From: Cohnella algarum
GTDB lineage: Bacteria; Bacillota; Bacilli; Paenibacillales; Paenibacillaceae
Assembly (NCBI RefSeq): GCF_016937515.1
Contig: NZ_JAFHKM010000002.1
Location: forward strand, 3,033,001 to 3,097,000
Length of the DNA stretch: 64,000 bases
Reading direction: 5' to 3'
Part shown: one piece after another, positions 1 through 8,711 of the stretch
Position numbering within the stretch: the stretch's first letter is position 1
Layout: each line of letters begins with the position of its first letter
Notes under the pieces: model-generated
Seen by the model: the letters and a program-made list of their open reading frames with translations, nothing else
Databases searched by the model: none
What the model was told of the DNA's origin: nothing
Position numbers and translations under genes: made by a program

Positions 1-291
1 CAGACAGCAAAGTCATCATCTGCAGCACGGATTGAATTCTGGGGAGCGAACTCATTGGGTAATGCCGCGGGAGATCGGGTCGTGTTCGTAACGTCAAAAA
101 TAATTCCACAATTCCACGGTGAGGATTTAGAAGATCTGATTAGCATTGAAACGATTGGACTCATCAAGGCGACCGAGAGCTTCCAGACCGGCAAGGGGAC
201 GAAGTTTTCGACATTCGCCGCGCGGTGTATCGTTCTTAGAGCAACGGAGTATCGTCCGAATTGGTATGTCATGACCTGTTCGAGGACCTAG
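1..291 (+). pseudogene. Sigma-K/sigma-E-type sporulation sigma factor remnant
   Basis: The frame is open from the left window edge to a stop at 291. Its middle part (about 118-230) encodes [18 protein letters not shown] followed by [19 protein letters not shown], which closely resembles the region 2 core of the mother-cell sporulation sigma factors, sigma-K in particular (family knowledge). The match stops abruptly after AARCI and the reading frame ends about 20 codons later in unrelated sequence. Upstream of the match the residues are also degenerate. No region 3 or 4 follows. This is therefore a decayed or truncated fragment, not a working sigma factor. Whether it is one half of a sigK gene split by an integrated element cannot be decided because the left part lies outside the window. 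Confidence 0.6.
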
Positions 292-589
292 TGATCTTTG
301 GTGTGGTCGGCCGCTTCGAAGCATCTGGTCGGAGATCCATGGTAACGCCTTTATAGACGGGGATTTGCAAATGCATCATGGATGCTCGCAGGAGATGGGC
401 GGCGATTGAGAGGACACTTGTCTTTATTGGACAGAATGGGGGAGGTATCGACAAACGTGCCAGAGATGGAGCGCCGAACCCAAAGTAAACAATAGCCAAT
501 ACGCGGAATGCCCGGGGGTCCCCGGGCATTTCTGCATAACAGGAGGATGGACAGGGGACATTATAGTACAAATTTTACCTAGTAGAAAG
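292..589. other. Non-coding gap with one strong hairpin
   Basis: No convincing gene is seen between the sigma-factor remnant and the IS630 element. The only clear structure is an 11-bp perfect inverted repeat at 507-530 with a 2-nt centre. It is not followed by a T-run, so it is at best a weak terminator or a leftover palindrome. Confidence 0.5.
507..530. repeat. GC-rich 11-bp perfect palindromic hairpin
   Basis: AATGCCCGGGG at 507-517 is the exact reverse complement of 520-530. No poly-T follows on either strand. It may be a factor-independent pause site or the remnant of a terminator. Confidence 0.55.
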
Positions 590-1815
590 CTCCTGAAATA
601 ATGTTCATGACTCATTACCCTTCTAAGCCATATTTCCAGCGGAAGGGCGTCGGGTTTTCGTTCACTTCTCGGAGGTATAACTCAATGCGTTGTTTCAATT
701 CCTCTTTGGACTGAACTCGAAGATGACGAAGTACCTGTTTGGTCATCTTCGCAAAAAAACTTTCAATCACATTCAGCCAGGAACCGTGCTTGGGGGTGAA
801 TACAAACTCGAAACGTTCCGGGCGCGTCTGCAAGTAGTCATTGGTCTCCTTTGAGATGTGCGCCGAATGGTTGTCTAATATGATTTGTATGCGTAACTCC
901 GGGCTGTAATGGGCATCCAATTTTTTGAGGAAGTCGACGAACTCGCAGCTGCGATGCCGCTCTTCGACCGAGCCGATGACTTCGCCCGTGACCAAATCAA
1001 TACCTGCCAGCAAACTAAGCGTGCCATGCCGCTTGTACTCGGAGTCGCGGCTGATCGTCGGATGCTCTCCAGGAACTGGAGGCAAATCCTCGGCGGTATT
1101 GCCGATTGCCTGAATCCCGGGCTTCTCGTCGTAGGATAAGTACACGTCGCAGAGCGGTTTCAGTTCTTCATTTTCCAAGATGTACTCGACTTGCTGGTAC
1201 ACGCACAAGACTTCGGCGCGCTTGGCGTCAAAGTCGGGATCGCGGCGCTCCAGGTAATAACGGACTTTGTGTGGTTGTAAGTCATGGGCGTTCAGCAGAC
1301 GAAACACGCTGCTGGGCGACATGCTGGAGAGGCACTCATGGCCTGCAGAAGCCGCATGACTCCGTACGTGCTGAGCCAGTAGACGTTGCGTCCAGACTTC
1401 ATACGAGTAGCCCAATTCCTTCGGCTTCTGACAGGCCAGTGAAATGACCCACGCCTTGGCTTCGGGAGTGACAACAGCCGGACGCCCGGAACGCTGCTCT
1501 TCGCCTAAAGCGGCCTCCGGCCCGAGTGTCAGCGCTTTATCAACGCAACGATTGACCTTCGGCACCGTGGTCCCAAGCGTCTCTGCAATTTTGGGAATGC
1601 TCAGACCGTCGGCATAGTGAAGAAGCATCCGGGCACGTTCTACTCGGCGGTACTCTTCGGAACGGGAGTGACTGATTTTTCGAAGCATCTCTCGATCCAT
1701 ATCGGTAAGCTGCAATTTTTCTTTTTTCGATTGAAATGGCATGTTCTCTCTCCGTTCAATTTCGTTACGAAGAGTATACCACATCTTGCTGGAATATAGT
1801 TACATTATTTAGGGG
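590..1815 (-). mobile_element. IS630-family insertion sequence
   Basis: One transposase gene is bounded by an imperfect inverted repeat. The left end near 590-606 (TCCTGAAATAATGTT) and the reverse complement of the right end near 1801-1815 (CCCCTAAATAATGTA) share AAATAATGT. The exact ends and the TA duplication expected for IS630 elements could not be fixed by eye. The element sits between a sigma-factor remnant and the germination operon, and its right end is only about 24 bp upstream of the first gerA-like start codon. Confidence 0.6.
615..1742 (-). CDS. IS630-family DDE transposase
   Basis: The protein has about 375 residues, starting at the ATG at 1742, which follows a GGAGAGAGAAC ribosome binding site. 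An in-frame upstream start at 1784 has no such site. The N-terminal part is a helix-turn-helix (LSIPKIAETLGTTVPKVNR). The catalytic triad expected for the family is visible: D in VYLSYDEKPG, D in IILDNHSAH, and E in GSWLNVIESFF. All three acidic residues and the full length are present, so the enzyme may be active. It catalyses cut-and-paste transposition. It is transcribed away from the neighbouring germination operon. Confidence 0.9.
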   Translation of the reverse strand: MPFQSKKEKLQLTDMDREMLRKISHSRSEEYRRVERARMLLHYADGLSIPKIAETLGTTVPKVNRCVDKALTLGPEAALGEEQRSGRPAVVTPEAKAWVISLACQKPKELGYSYEVWTQRLLAQHVRSHAASAGHECLSSMSPSSVFRLLNAHDLQPHKVRYYLERRDPDFDAKRAEVLCVYQQVEYILENEELKPLCDVYLSYDEKPGIQAIGNTAEDLPPVPGEHPTISRDSEYKRHGTLSLLAGIDLVTGEVIGSVEERHRSCEFVDFLKKLDAHYSPELRIQIILDNHSAHISKETNDYLQTRPERFEFVFTPKHGSWLNVIESFFAKMTKQVLRHLRVQSKEELKQRIELYLREVNENPTPFRWKYGLEG

Positions 1816-1838
1816 TCGTTATACTAGGAGCCAAAAAC

Positions 1839-3338
1839 ATGGGAGTTGACGTACTTGTATCGCAGCTGGCTGAAAATCTGAAAGCCATCGAGGACTCGAC
1901 GGGTAAGAGCTCTGATGTGGTGATTCGAAGCATCCTAGGCGTTCGGACATCATTTGCACTGGTTTACATTGAAGGGTTGGTCGACACTGACATCTTCAAT
2001 AACAATATCCTGCAGCCGTTAACGTCTGCCGCGAATCAAGTCAACGACCAATTTCTGGAAGGATTTGAAACGTTTTTCCGCCATCATGTCAACGTCGCGT
2101 CGATGGCTGTCACGGATCGGTTTGAGGCCGTTCTTTCCGAAATGTTTAACGGTAACGTGATCGTGCTTGCAGACGGGTGGGCCAACGCGGCCGTCGTAGG
2201 TGCGCCGAAATGGAAGCAGCGGAACGTTAACGAACCGACTTCCCAGACGGTCGTGCGCGGTCCGAAGGAAGGATTCGTCGAAGATATCGGGACGAACGTC
2301 GCGCTGATCCGGAAAAGGATAAAGAGCCCGAACTTGTGGCGGATTGACCGGACCATCGGAACCATAACGGGGACCAAGGTTTGCGTGATGTATATTAACG
2401 GTATCGCCAAGGACAGCGTCGTGCGGGAATTGCTGACCCGACTGGATCGCATCCAAGTCGATAGCATTCTGGAGAGCGGGTACATCGAAGAGTTTATTCA
2501 AGACGCGTCCTATACGCCCTTTCCAACAATTCTCAATGTGGAGCGGCCGGATGCCGCGGCTGCCGCACTACTGGAAGGTCAAGTCGTGGTCTTGGTGGAC
2601 GGAACCCCGTTCCAATTGGTTCTGCCGGTATCCTTCTTTAAATTTTTTCTGTCGAGCGAGGACTATTATCAACGGTTCGATATCGCGACCTTCGTCCGGG
2701 GAATCCGGTTCGTGGCTTTCGTTATCGCGATGGTGCTGCCTTCGCTCTATATCTCGGTTACGACCTACCACCCCGAACTACTGCCGACAACCATGCTTGT
2801 AACCCTTGCGGCGCAGAGGGAGGGCGTGCCTCTGCCTGCGGTTCTGGAAGCTCTCTTGATGGAGATTACGTTTGAGGTATTGCGCGAAGCGGGCATCCGG
2901 ATGCCTCGTACGATCGGGCCAGCGATCTCGATCGTCGGGGCGCTCGTATTGGGGCAGGCAGCCGTTGAGGCCGGGCTTGTGTCGGCCGCAATGGTTATTG
3001 TCGTAGGGTTTACAGCGATTAACGGCTTCGTCATGCCGGCCTATAACATTGCGGTAGCTGCCAGGCTGATCCGTTTCTTCTTGATGATCATGGCGGGTTG
3101 TCTGGGACTGTACGGCGTTACGGCTGCGCTTCTCTTCTTGTTGATTCATATGTGCGGACTCCGTTCGTTCGGCGTGCCATACCTTATGCCGATCTCTCCC
3201 CGTATACCGCAGAATCTTAAGGACGTGATTGTCAGGGCGCCGTGGTGGCGGATGCATACCCGACCAAAGCTGATTGCTTCTCCGTCTAACGAAGTGCGTC
3301 AGCGGAAGCACCTTAGACCAGGTGCGAGGAGGAAGTAA
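1839..3338 (+). CDS. GerA-family spore germinant receptor, A subunit
   Basis: A 499-residue protein of the GerAA/GerBA/GerKA family, one of three subunits of nutrient germinant receptors in the spore inner membrane. The N-terminal cytoplasmic part contains the family start LAENLKAIEDSTGKSSDVVIR and the segment FALVYIEGLVD. From about residue 285 there are several hydrophobic segments (for example AFVIAMVLPSLYISV and LGLYGVTAALLFLLIHM), matching the membrane half of the family. The length is normal. The start is preceded by TAGGAG. It is first in a three-gene operon with the C and B subunits. An IS630 element lies immediately upstream, so the original promoter may have been displaced. Confidence 0.93.
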   Translation: MGVDVLVSQLAENLKAIEDSTGKSSDVVIRSILGVRTSFALVYIEGLVDTDIFNNNILQPLTSAANQVNDQFLEGFETFFRHHVNVASMAVTDRFEAVLSEMFNGNVIVLADGWANAAVVGAPKWKQRNVNEPTSQTVVRGPKEGFVEDIGTNVALIRKRIKSPNLWRIDRTIGTITGTKVCVMYINGIAKDSVVRELLTRLDRIQVDSILESGYIEEFIQDASYTPFPTILNVERPDAAAAALLEGQVVVLVDGTPFQLVLPVSFFKFFLSSEDYYQRFDIATFVRGIRFVAFVIAMVLPSLYISVTTYHPELLPTTMLVTLAAQREGVPLPAVLEALLMEITFEVLREAGIRMPRTIGPAISIVGALVLGQAAVEAGLVSAAMVIVVGFTAINGFVMPAYNIAVAARLIRFFLMIMAGCLGLYGVTAALLFLLIHMCGLRSFGVPYLMPISPRIPQNLKDVIVRAPWWRMHTRPKLIASPSNEVRQRKHLRPGARRK

Positions 3339-3373
3339 TAAACGCGTCATCTTTCAACAGGAGCGTGTACAAG

Positions 3374-4603
3374 ATGAGACGTATAGCATTAATTGTATGC
3401 ATTTTGTCGGTTGGCTTGCTGCTTGGCGGCTGCTGGAATCGGGAAGAACTGAACGAGTTGGGCATAGTCAGCGCGAAGGCGGTAGACTTGAACGATTCGG
3501 GTGAATGGGAGGCTTCTTTCCAAATCACCGTCCCTCGGTCAACCGCCGCAACGTCGCAAACCAGCGGTTCCCAATCCCCGGTCACGGTTTTCTCCGCGAA
3601 GGGAAGAACGATGTTGGAGGCCGTCGAAAGAGCCGGCACCGAATCGCCTCGACGGCTCTTCTTCCCGCATATTCAAGTGATCGTTATTAGCGAGCGGGTC
3701 GCACGCGAGAAGGGGCTCAAGGCCGTATTGGAGCTTTACCTGAGAGACCACGAACGAAGAGAGACGGTAAACGTGCTGATCGCTCACGGGCGAGCGCGAG
3801 ACGTTCTCGACGTGCTGATCCCTTTCGAAAGCAACCCGGCCTACGCGATCGATGGCATAATAAGGCGAACCCGAATGCAATTTCGCGACGTGCCGACACG
3901 ATTGCAGGATCTGATCATGATGATGGCCAATCCCTATCGGAACGCCGTCGCGCAAGAAGTGCTTGTATCAGGGGACCGCGACAAGCAATCGAACCTCGAT
4001 GCGCTCCAATCAACAAGAAGCGCCGGCGTGATCAAGCTCGGCCGGATGGGCGTATTCAAAGCGGACAAGCTGGTCGGGTGGATGAATGAACGAGAAACGG
4101 TCGGCTGGGCATGGGCTACGAACCACATCAAGGAAATGATGCTGCCGTTTCCTTGTGATGGCAAAGAACTCACCTCCGGTTCGGCTTCTTCGTTCCAAGT
4201 CGAGACGGCCAGCACGAAGCAGAAAGCCGTGTACGAAGGCAAAGAGATCGGCATTCAACTCAATATAAGGGCCGAAGGTTCGGTATCCGAGATGGCTTGC
4301 CAAACCGACTTTCGGGAGGCCGAAGGACTCCGAAGCCTCGAACGGTCGATTGCGGAAGCCATCCAATCGGATGTGGAGTCCGCTGTCCGCAAGGCGAGAG
4401 ACCTCGGTGCAGACGTGTTCGGGTTCGGCGACGTCATACATCGGACGGATCGACAAGCTTGGAGCGTGTTGAAAGCCAATTGGCCCAGCCGGATTCGAGA
4501 GCTGTCGATTCACACGAACGTCGAAGTGAGCATTCGCAGAATAGGATTGACGAATGACCCTTTCACTAAAGTCTTGGGCAATCAAGAGGATAAGGACGGA
4601 TGA
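3374..4603 (+). CDS. GerC-family spore germination lipoprotein, C subunit
   Basis: About 409 residues. The ATG at 3374 is chosen because AGGAG lies 10 nt upstream. An earlier in-frame GTG at 3365 lies directly against that site. The signal peptide ends in the lipobox LLLGGC, so the protein should be lipid-anchored on the outer face of the spore inner membrane. The following WNREELNELGIVSAKAVD is typical of GerAC/GerBC/GerKC proteins. The order A-C-B is common in Paenibacillaceae. The gene overlaps the next one by four bases (ATGA), suggesting translational coupling. Confidence 0.92.
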   Translation: MRRIALIVCILSVGLLLGGCWNREELNELGIVSAKAVDLNDSGEWEASFQITVPRSTAATSQTSGSQSPVTVFSAKGRTMLEAVERAGTESPRRLFFPHIQVIVISERVAREKGLKAVLELYLRDHERRETVNVLIAHGRARDVLDVLIPFESNPAYAIDGIIRRTRMQFRDVPTRLQDLIMMMANPYRNAVAQEVLVSGDRDKQSNLDALQSTRSAGVIKLGRMGVFKADKLVGWMNERETVGWAWATNHIKEMMLPFPCDGKELTSGSASSFQVETASTKQKAVYEGKEIGIQLNIRAEGSVSEMACQTDFREAEGLRSLERSIAEAIQSDVESAVRKARDLGADVFGFGDVIHRTDRQAWSVLKANWPSRIRELSIHTNVEVSIRRIGLTNDPFTKVLGNQEDKDG

Positions 4604-5703
4604 GCGTGACAGAACGGATCAGCCATAATCAGCTTCGTGCGGCGGTCGTAGTATTTTTGATCGGCAGTACGCCGCTCTTCGAATTGGGCATCAAACAGAA
4701 GACGGATGCATGGCTCGTGGCCGGGCTTGGATTTGCATTCGGTTACTTGCTGATGCTGTTGTTCCTTGCGGTGCAGAAGTTCGATCCTTCCTGCAACTTA
4801 GTCGAACTTCTAAAGCGGAATTTCGGAAAAATCGCCGGCACAGCAGTCTCCTTGTTATACGTTCTATACTTCGCTTATGAGGCGATGCGTAACGTCCGTG
4901 ATATTGGCGATCTTACGATCATGACGCTGCTGGACCGCACGCCGCTCGGCGTCGTTATGATCGTGTTGGTCCTACTGGTCGCTTACGCCGTTTACCAAGG
5001 AATAGAGGTGGTATTCCGGCTCGCTGAAATCCTCATCTGGGGCATTCTGTTTTTCTATCTCGGACTGGTGATCATCATGTTCTTGTCCGGTAATGCTTTC
5101 TTTCGCCATCTTCTCCCCTTATTCGACACGGGCGTCGCCGCGGTAGTGGTGGCCGCATTGCGAGACGCGACGCCATTTCCGTTCGGGCAGATCGTCGTAT
5201 TCCTCATGTTTTTCAGTTCGGCGGCATACCGACCGGGCTGGTCCCGGTTCGTACAGGCGGGTTTTGTCATCGCTGGGCTCGTCATTCTCTCGACGAACGT
5301 TATTAATCTGGCCGTACTGAGCGCGCCGGTCGTACAAATAAGCGCAATTCCGTTTCTGCAGACGGTCCAATCGTTCGAGGTCGCGTATGGCGTCGGTCGA
5401 TTCGATGTCTTTGTCGTCATTTTGCTGTACGTCGGCATTTTCATGAAAGCGACCGTATGGGCATTGGCGGCAGTGACCGCCTTAACCGCGGCTGTCGGCC
5501 TATCACGTAAGAAAGCGACAGCGCTGCTTAGTGCCGCAATATATGGTTCGGCATTCTACGCCCCAAGCTGGCCCGAGCATATCCGAATCGGTGAGATCGT
5601 TGCTCTAGAGTACGGGATGAATCCCTTTTTTATCGGTCTCATTCCGTTTCTGCTGCTGATCACAATGTTGTTAAAGCGGCTCTCGTCGAGACGGATCCGG
5701 TGA
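4600..5703 (+). CDS. GerAB-type spore germination permease, B subunit
   Basis: A 367-residue polytopic membrane protein with about ten hydrophobic segments (for example AWLVAGLGFAFGYLLMLL and PLGVVMIVLVLLVAYAV). This is the APC-superfamily fold of GerAB/GerBB/GerKB, the subunit thought to bind the germinant. The N-terminus ISHNQLRAAVVVFLIGS is typical of the family. Its ATG overlaps the GerC stop (ATGA). It ends the operon. The germinant specificity cannot be read from the sequence. Confidence 0.92.
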   Translation: MSVTERISHNQLRAAVVVFLIGSTPLFELGIKQKTDAWLVAGLGFAFGYLLMLLFLAVQKFDPSCNLVELLKRNFGKIAGTAVSLLYVLYFAYEAMRNVRDIGDLTIMTLLDRTPLGVVMIVLVLLVAYAVYQGIEVVFRLAEILIWGILFFYLGLVIIMFLSGNAFFRHLLPLFDTGVAAVVVAALRDATPFPFGQIVVFLMFFSSAAYRPGWSRFVQAGFVIAGLVILSTNVINLAVLSAPVVQISAIPFLQTVQSFEVAYGVGRFDVFVVILLYVGIFMKATVWALAAVTALTAAVGLSRKKATALLSAAIYGSAFYAPSWPEHIRIGEIVALEYGMNPFFIGLIPFLLLITMLLKRLSSRRIR

Positions 5704-5743
5704 ACATAACAAGTGCAACTTGAGGTACGTCTATTGGTGTTAT

Positions 5744-6640
5744 TTAGACTTTACCCACCGTCCCCTCCCGAACTTTCACATAGTATTCTCGTGGCGCCAT
5801 CCCAACATATTGCTTGAACAGACGGCTGAAGTAATACGGATCGCCGAGACCGGTCAGATAGGCGATTTCGCCGAAGCTTAGATGGGTTGCTTCGATCAAT
5901 TCCTTCGCGCGGCGGATTCGAACTTCGTTGATATATCTTGTAATCGTCGTGCCCGTCACTTCCTTGAATACACGGTTGATGTAATCGTAGTTGCACTCGA
6001 GTTCCTTCTCAATCGCGCTGCTCGTCAATTTATTCATGTAGTGTTGATGGATATAGCCCAGTAAGGCATGAACCTTCATAAACGACTTTGTCTGTCTCCC
6101 ATCGCCGTTCTGAAGGGTATCCATGAAATGGATCCGGGAAAGTTCGATGAGCATTTCCGAGAACCGCAGACCGGTCAGCCCGCGGTTGAAGCGGGGGCGG
6201 AGGTACAATTGGACAAGATCGGTCAGCGCATGCATCACTTGGTAAAAGCTGTTCTTGTCAGGCATGGTGTAATGTTTGGGGAAATAGCATAAGTTCCCGT
6301 CTTCTTCCGACTCACGATGCTCGAGAATGAGTTTTCTGCCGAATGCAGCGGGATCTTCAATTGCCGTCCTCTGAATATCGGGATGCTGGAAGTGAATGTA
6401 ATAATAATCGCAGGTATGCTTCTCCGTCCCCCAATGATCCCGATTCGGTTCAAGCAGGAACATATCCCCTTTTCCGAGTTTATACTGGTCCCCGTTCTCT
6501 GCCATGTGCAGCTCGCCGGCCTTGATGACGTAGAGCACATACTCGTTAATGTTGCGTTTGAAGTGGATCCATGGCGCCGTATATTCCACGTAACCCACAA
6601 GGTTGATCTTCGGCACATAGTCGATATTCATTCGCAGCAT
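5744..6640 (-). CDS. AraC-family transcriptional regulator
   Basis: About 298 residues from the ATG at 6640, which has AAGGGGAT just upstream. A longer in-frame start at 6697 is less likely. The N-terminal half is a cupin-like sensing domain (YVIKAGELHMAENGDQYKLG, then GDMFLLEPNRDHWG). The C-terminal 100 residues contain the two helix-turn-helix motifs of the AraC family, ending LTGLGDPYYFSRLFKQYVG followed by MAPREYY. It is divergent from the Gfo/Idh and ThuA genes and probably controls them in response to a sugar. The ligand is unknown. Confidence 0.9.
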   Translation of the reverse strand: MLRMNIDYVPKINLVGYVEYTAPWIHFKRNINEYVLYVIKAGELHMAENGDQYKLGKGDMFLLEPNRDHWGTEKHTCDYYYIHFQHPDIQRTAIEDPAAFGRKLILEHRESEEDGNLCYFPKHYTMPDKNSFYQVMHALTDLVQLYLRPRFNRGLTGLRFSEMLIELSRIHFMDTLQNGDGRQTKSFMKVHALLGYIHQHYMNKLTSSAIEKELECNYDYINRVFKEVTGTTITRYINEVRIRRAKELIEATHLSFGEIAYLTGLGDPYYFSRLFKQYVGMAPREYYVKVREGTVGKV

Positions 6641-6697
6641 AATTATCCCCTTCTTTGCAAAAGTCGCTATTGTACAAAAACTGTCTCGATCCTTCAT

Positions 6698-6725
6698 TTG
6701 CGATCATTCTATCACACTCTATACT
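6698..6725 (+). promoter_or_regulatory. Probable sigma-A promoter of the oxidoreductase-ThuA operon
   Basis: TTGCGA at 6698 and TATACT at 6720 are separated by 16 bp. They lie in the gap between the divergent AraC gene and the Gfo/Idh gene, just upstream of a GGGGAGG sequence. Confidence 0.5.
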
Positions 6726-6763
6726 GGGGAGGAATTTCGAACTTCATCGGACGGGGTGAAAGC

Positions 6764-7825
6764 ATGTCATCAAAATTAAAAATCGGCATTATCGGATTGG
6801 GCGGAATCGCGAACTTCCACATTGCGGGCGTTCAGGCAAGCGACGACGCGGAGGTATGGGCAATCTGCGACGTGAATCCGGAAGCGCTTCGGACGAGAGG
6901 CGACGAATTGGGGATCCCCGAGGAAAGGCGCTACGAGAGCCATGAAGCGTTGCTTTCGGCCGCCGGCATCGACGGCGTCATGATCGGCACGCCTAATTTC
7001 AACCATTACACGATCGCTTCCGAAGCAATACGACAGGGCATACCGTTTGCGCTCGAGAAACCGATCGCGATGAATGCACATGAAGCGCGGTTGCTGCACG
7101 ATCAGTGGATGGCAAATCCTGTTCCGCATATTGTCTGCTTTACGTACCGCTACAAAGCGGCAGCCCGTTACGCGAAACGCCTGATCGAGGAAGGAAAGCT
7201 CGGGAAAATCCATCATATCTATAGCCAGTACCTGCAAGGGTGGGCGGTCTCGGAAGATATTCCGCTTGTCTGGCGGTTCAACAAAGCATTGTCCGGCTCC
7301 GGTGCGCTTGGTGACCTCGGCTCGCACATCCTCGATCTTCACCGTTTTCTCGTCGGCGAGACGGAGAGCGTATCGGCGGAAGCCGATACGATAATTCGCG
7401 AACGGGAGCTTGTTGGAGGGGGCGGCAAAGGCGCCGTCGACGTCGACGATTACTGTCATGTGCTGGCCCGTATGGAGGACGGCGTTACGGCTTCGATGGA
7501 AATTTCGCGATTCGCACTCGGCCGGGGCAATTATCAGCGGATCGAGGTTTACGGATCGGAAGGTGCCTTGGTGTACAACTTGGAGGAGCGCGACGAACTG
7601 GAACTGCTGACGCAGGACGACAGCGGCAGTTCGTTCCGGCAAGTGGTAATCCCGGAAGAATACAGGGCTGATCAGATGCAATCATTCTTTAACTTGCTCA
7701 AGGGTAACGGTGACGGGTTGGATGCGACGGTCGAAGACGGGTATATCAATCAATTAACGATCGATTGCATTCTGGAATCCGCCGCCGAGGGGCGGAGAGT
7801 TCATATTCAAGACGGGAGAGGGTAA
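6764..7825 (+). CDS. Gfo/Idh/MocA-family NAD(P)-dependent oxidoreductase
   Basis: 353 residues from the ATG at 6764, where the conserved family start [18 protein letters not shown] (Rossmann GxGxxA) begins. Open frame extends far upstream but lacks homologous content. The conserved EKPIA motif near residue 100 carries the catalytic-site lysine of the family, and [13 protein letters not shown] is the typical C-terminal domain active-site segment. Enzymes of this family oxidise or reduce sugars and cyclitols. The gene is followed two bases later by a ThuA-domain gene. This pairing recalls ThuB/ThuA of Sinorhizobium meliloti trehalose catabolism, where the disaccharide is converted to a 3-keto form. 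Substrate assignment here is inference. Confidence 0.88.
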   Translation: MSSKLKIGIIGLGGIANFHIAGVQASDDAEVWAICDVNPEALRTRGDELGIPEERRYESHEALLSAAGIDGVMIGTPNFNHYTIASEAIRQGIPFALEKPIAMNAHEARLLHDQWMANPVPHIVCFTYRYKAAARYAKRLIEEGKLGKIHHIYSQYLQGWAVSEDIPLVWRFNKALSGSGALGDLGSHILDLHRFLVGETESVSAEADTIIRERELVGGGGKGAVDVDDYCHVLARMEDGVTASMEISRFALGRGNYQRIEVYGSEGALVYNLEERDELELLTQDDSGSSFRQVVIPEEYRADQMQSFFNLLKGNGDGLDATVEDGYINQLTIDCILESAAEGRRVHIQDGRG

Positions 7826-7827
7826 GT

Positions 7828-8562
7828 ATGTCAACCATTCGAGTCACGGTCTGGAACGAATATCGACACGAGAAGCAAAACCAGCATGTCGCGTCCATCT
7901 ATCCGCGGGGGATCCACCATGCGATCGGGGACTACTTGTCCGGCATTGAAGGTCTTGAGATCGGAACGGCGACCCTGGACGAACCGGAGCACGGGCTGAC
8001 GGAAGAAGTGCTGGCTAATACGGACGTTCTGATCTGGTGGGGGCACTTGGCCCATGCCGAAGTAAGAGACGATATTGTGGAGAAGGTTCGGGAGCGCGTA
8101 TTGGACGGCATGGGGCTCATCGTCCTTCATTCGGGGCACGGGTCCAAATTATTCGAACGATTGCTCGGTACGCGGACGGGAAGGTTGAAGTGGCGCGACG
8201 ACGGAGAACTGGAGCGGGTGTGGGTCGTCGAGCCGGGGCACCCGATCGCGGACGGTCTGGGAGATTGCTTCGAGATCCCGAAGGAGGAGATGTACGGCGA
8301 ACGGTTTGATATTCCGGCACCTGACGAGCTCATATTTATTTCTTGGTTTGAGGGGGGCGAAGTGTTCCGCAGCGGGTGCACATATCGTAGAGGCAAAGGG
8401 AAATTGTTCTACTTCCGTCCGGGCCACGAGACGTTTCCGATTTACCATCAGCCGGAGGTGCTGAAGGTCATCGGCAATGCCGTCCGTTGGGCCGCTCCGA
8501 ACCCCGGTGCTGCAGTAATTAGCGGCAGGATGGAACCCATACATCCGACATCAAAAGCATAG
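7828..8562 (+). CDS. ThuA-domain (trehalose-utilisation-like) protein
   Basis: 244 residues from the ATG at 7828, two bases after the oxidoreductase stop. The sequence matches the ThuA family, a class-I glutamine-amidotransferase-like fold: [21 protein letters not shown] at the start, [14 protein letters not shown] in the middle, [18 protein letters not shown], and [19 protein letters not shown] near the end. ThuA proteins occur next to Gfo/Idh/MocA enzymes and act on oxidised disaccharides. It is probably cytoplasmic, as no signal peptide is seen. A strong terminator follows 9 bases after the stop, so the two genes form a closed operon. Confidence 0.88.
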   Translation: MSTIRVTVWNEYRHEKQNQHVASIYPRGIHHAIGDYLSGIEGLEIGTATLDEPEHGLTEEVLANTDVLIWWGHLAHAEVRDDIVEKVRERVLDGMGLIVLHSGHGSKLFERLLGTRTGRLKWRDDGELERVWVVEPGHPIADGLGDCFEIPKEEMYGERFDIPAPDELIFISWFEGGEVFRSGCTYRRGKGKLFYFRPGHETFPIYHQPEVLKVIGNAVRWAAPNPGAAVISGRMEPIHPTSKA

Positions 8563-8570
8563 CCAACCGA

Positions 8571-8615
8571 AAGCCGCCGTATGGGTTCAAGCCGATACGG
8601 CGGCTTGGTTTGTTG
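8571..8615 (+). terminator. Rho-independent terminator after the ThuA gene
   Basis: A 12-bp perfect stem (AAGCCGCCGTAT at 8571-8582 pairing with 8595-8606) with a 12-nt loop, followed by GGTTTGTT. It closes the oxidoreductase-ThuA operon. Confidence 0.8.
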
Positions 8616-8711
8616 GTGTACTTTATTCTGATTTTCGGAGATTTATCGACGTTTTCCAAGCGCCTCCGTTCCTTCATACTTTGGGAAATGACATGGATAG
8701 GAGTGGTCAGA

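Noticed and set aside
6317..6763. Upstream extension of the Gfo/Idh open frame
   Set aside because: It runs antisense through the AraC gene. The conserved Rossmann motif and a GGGGTGA site place the start at 6764.
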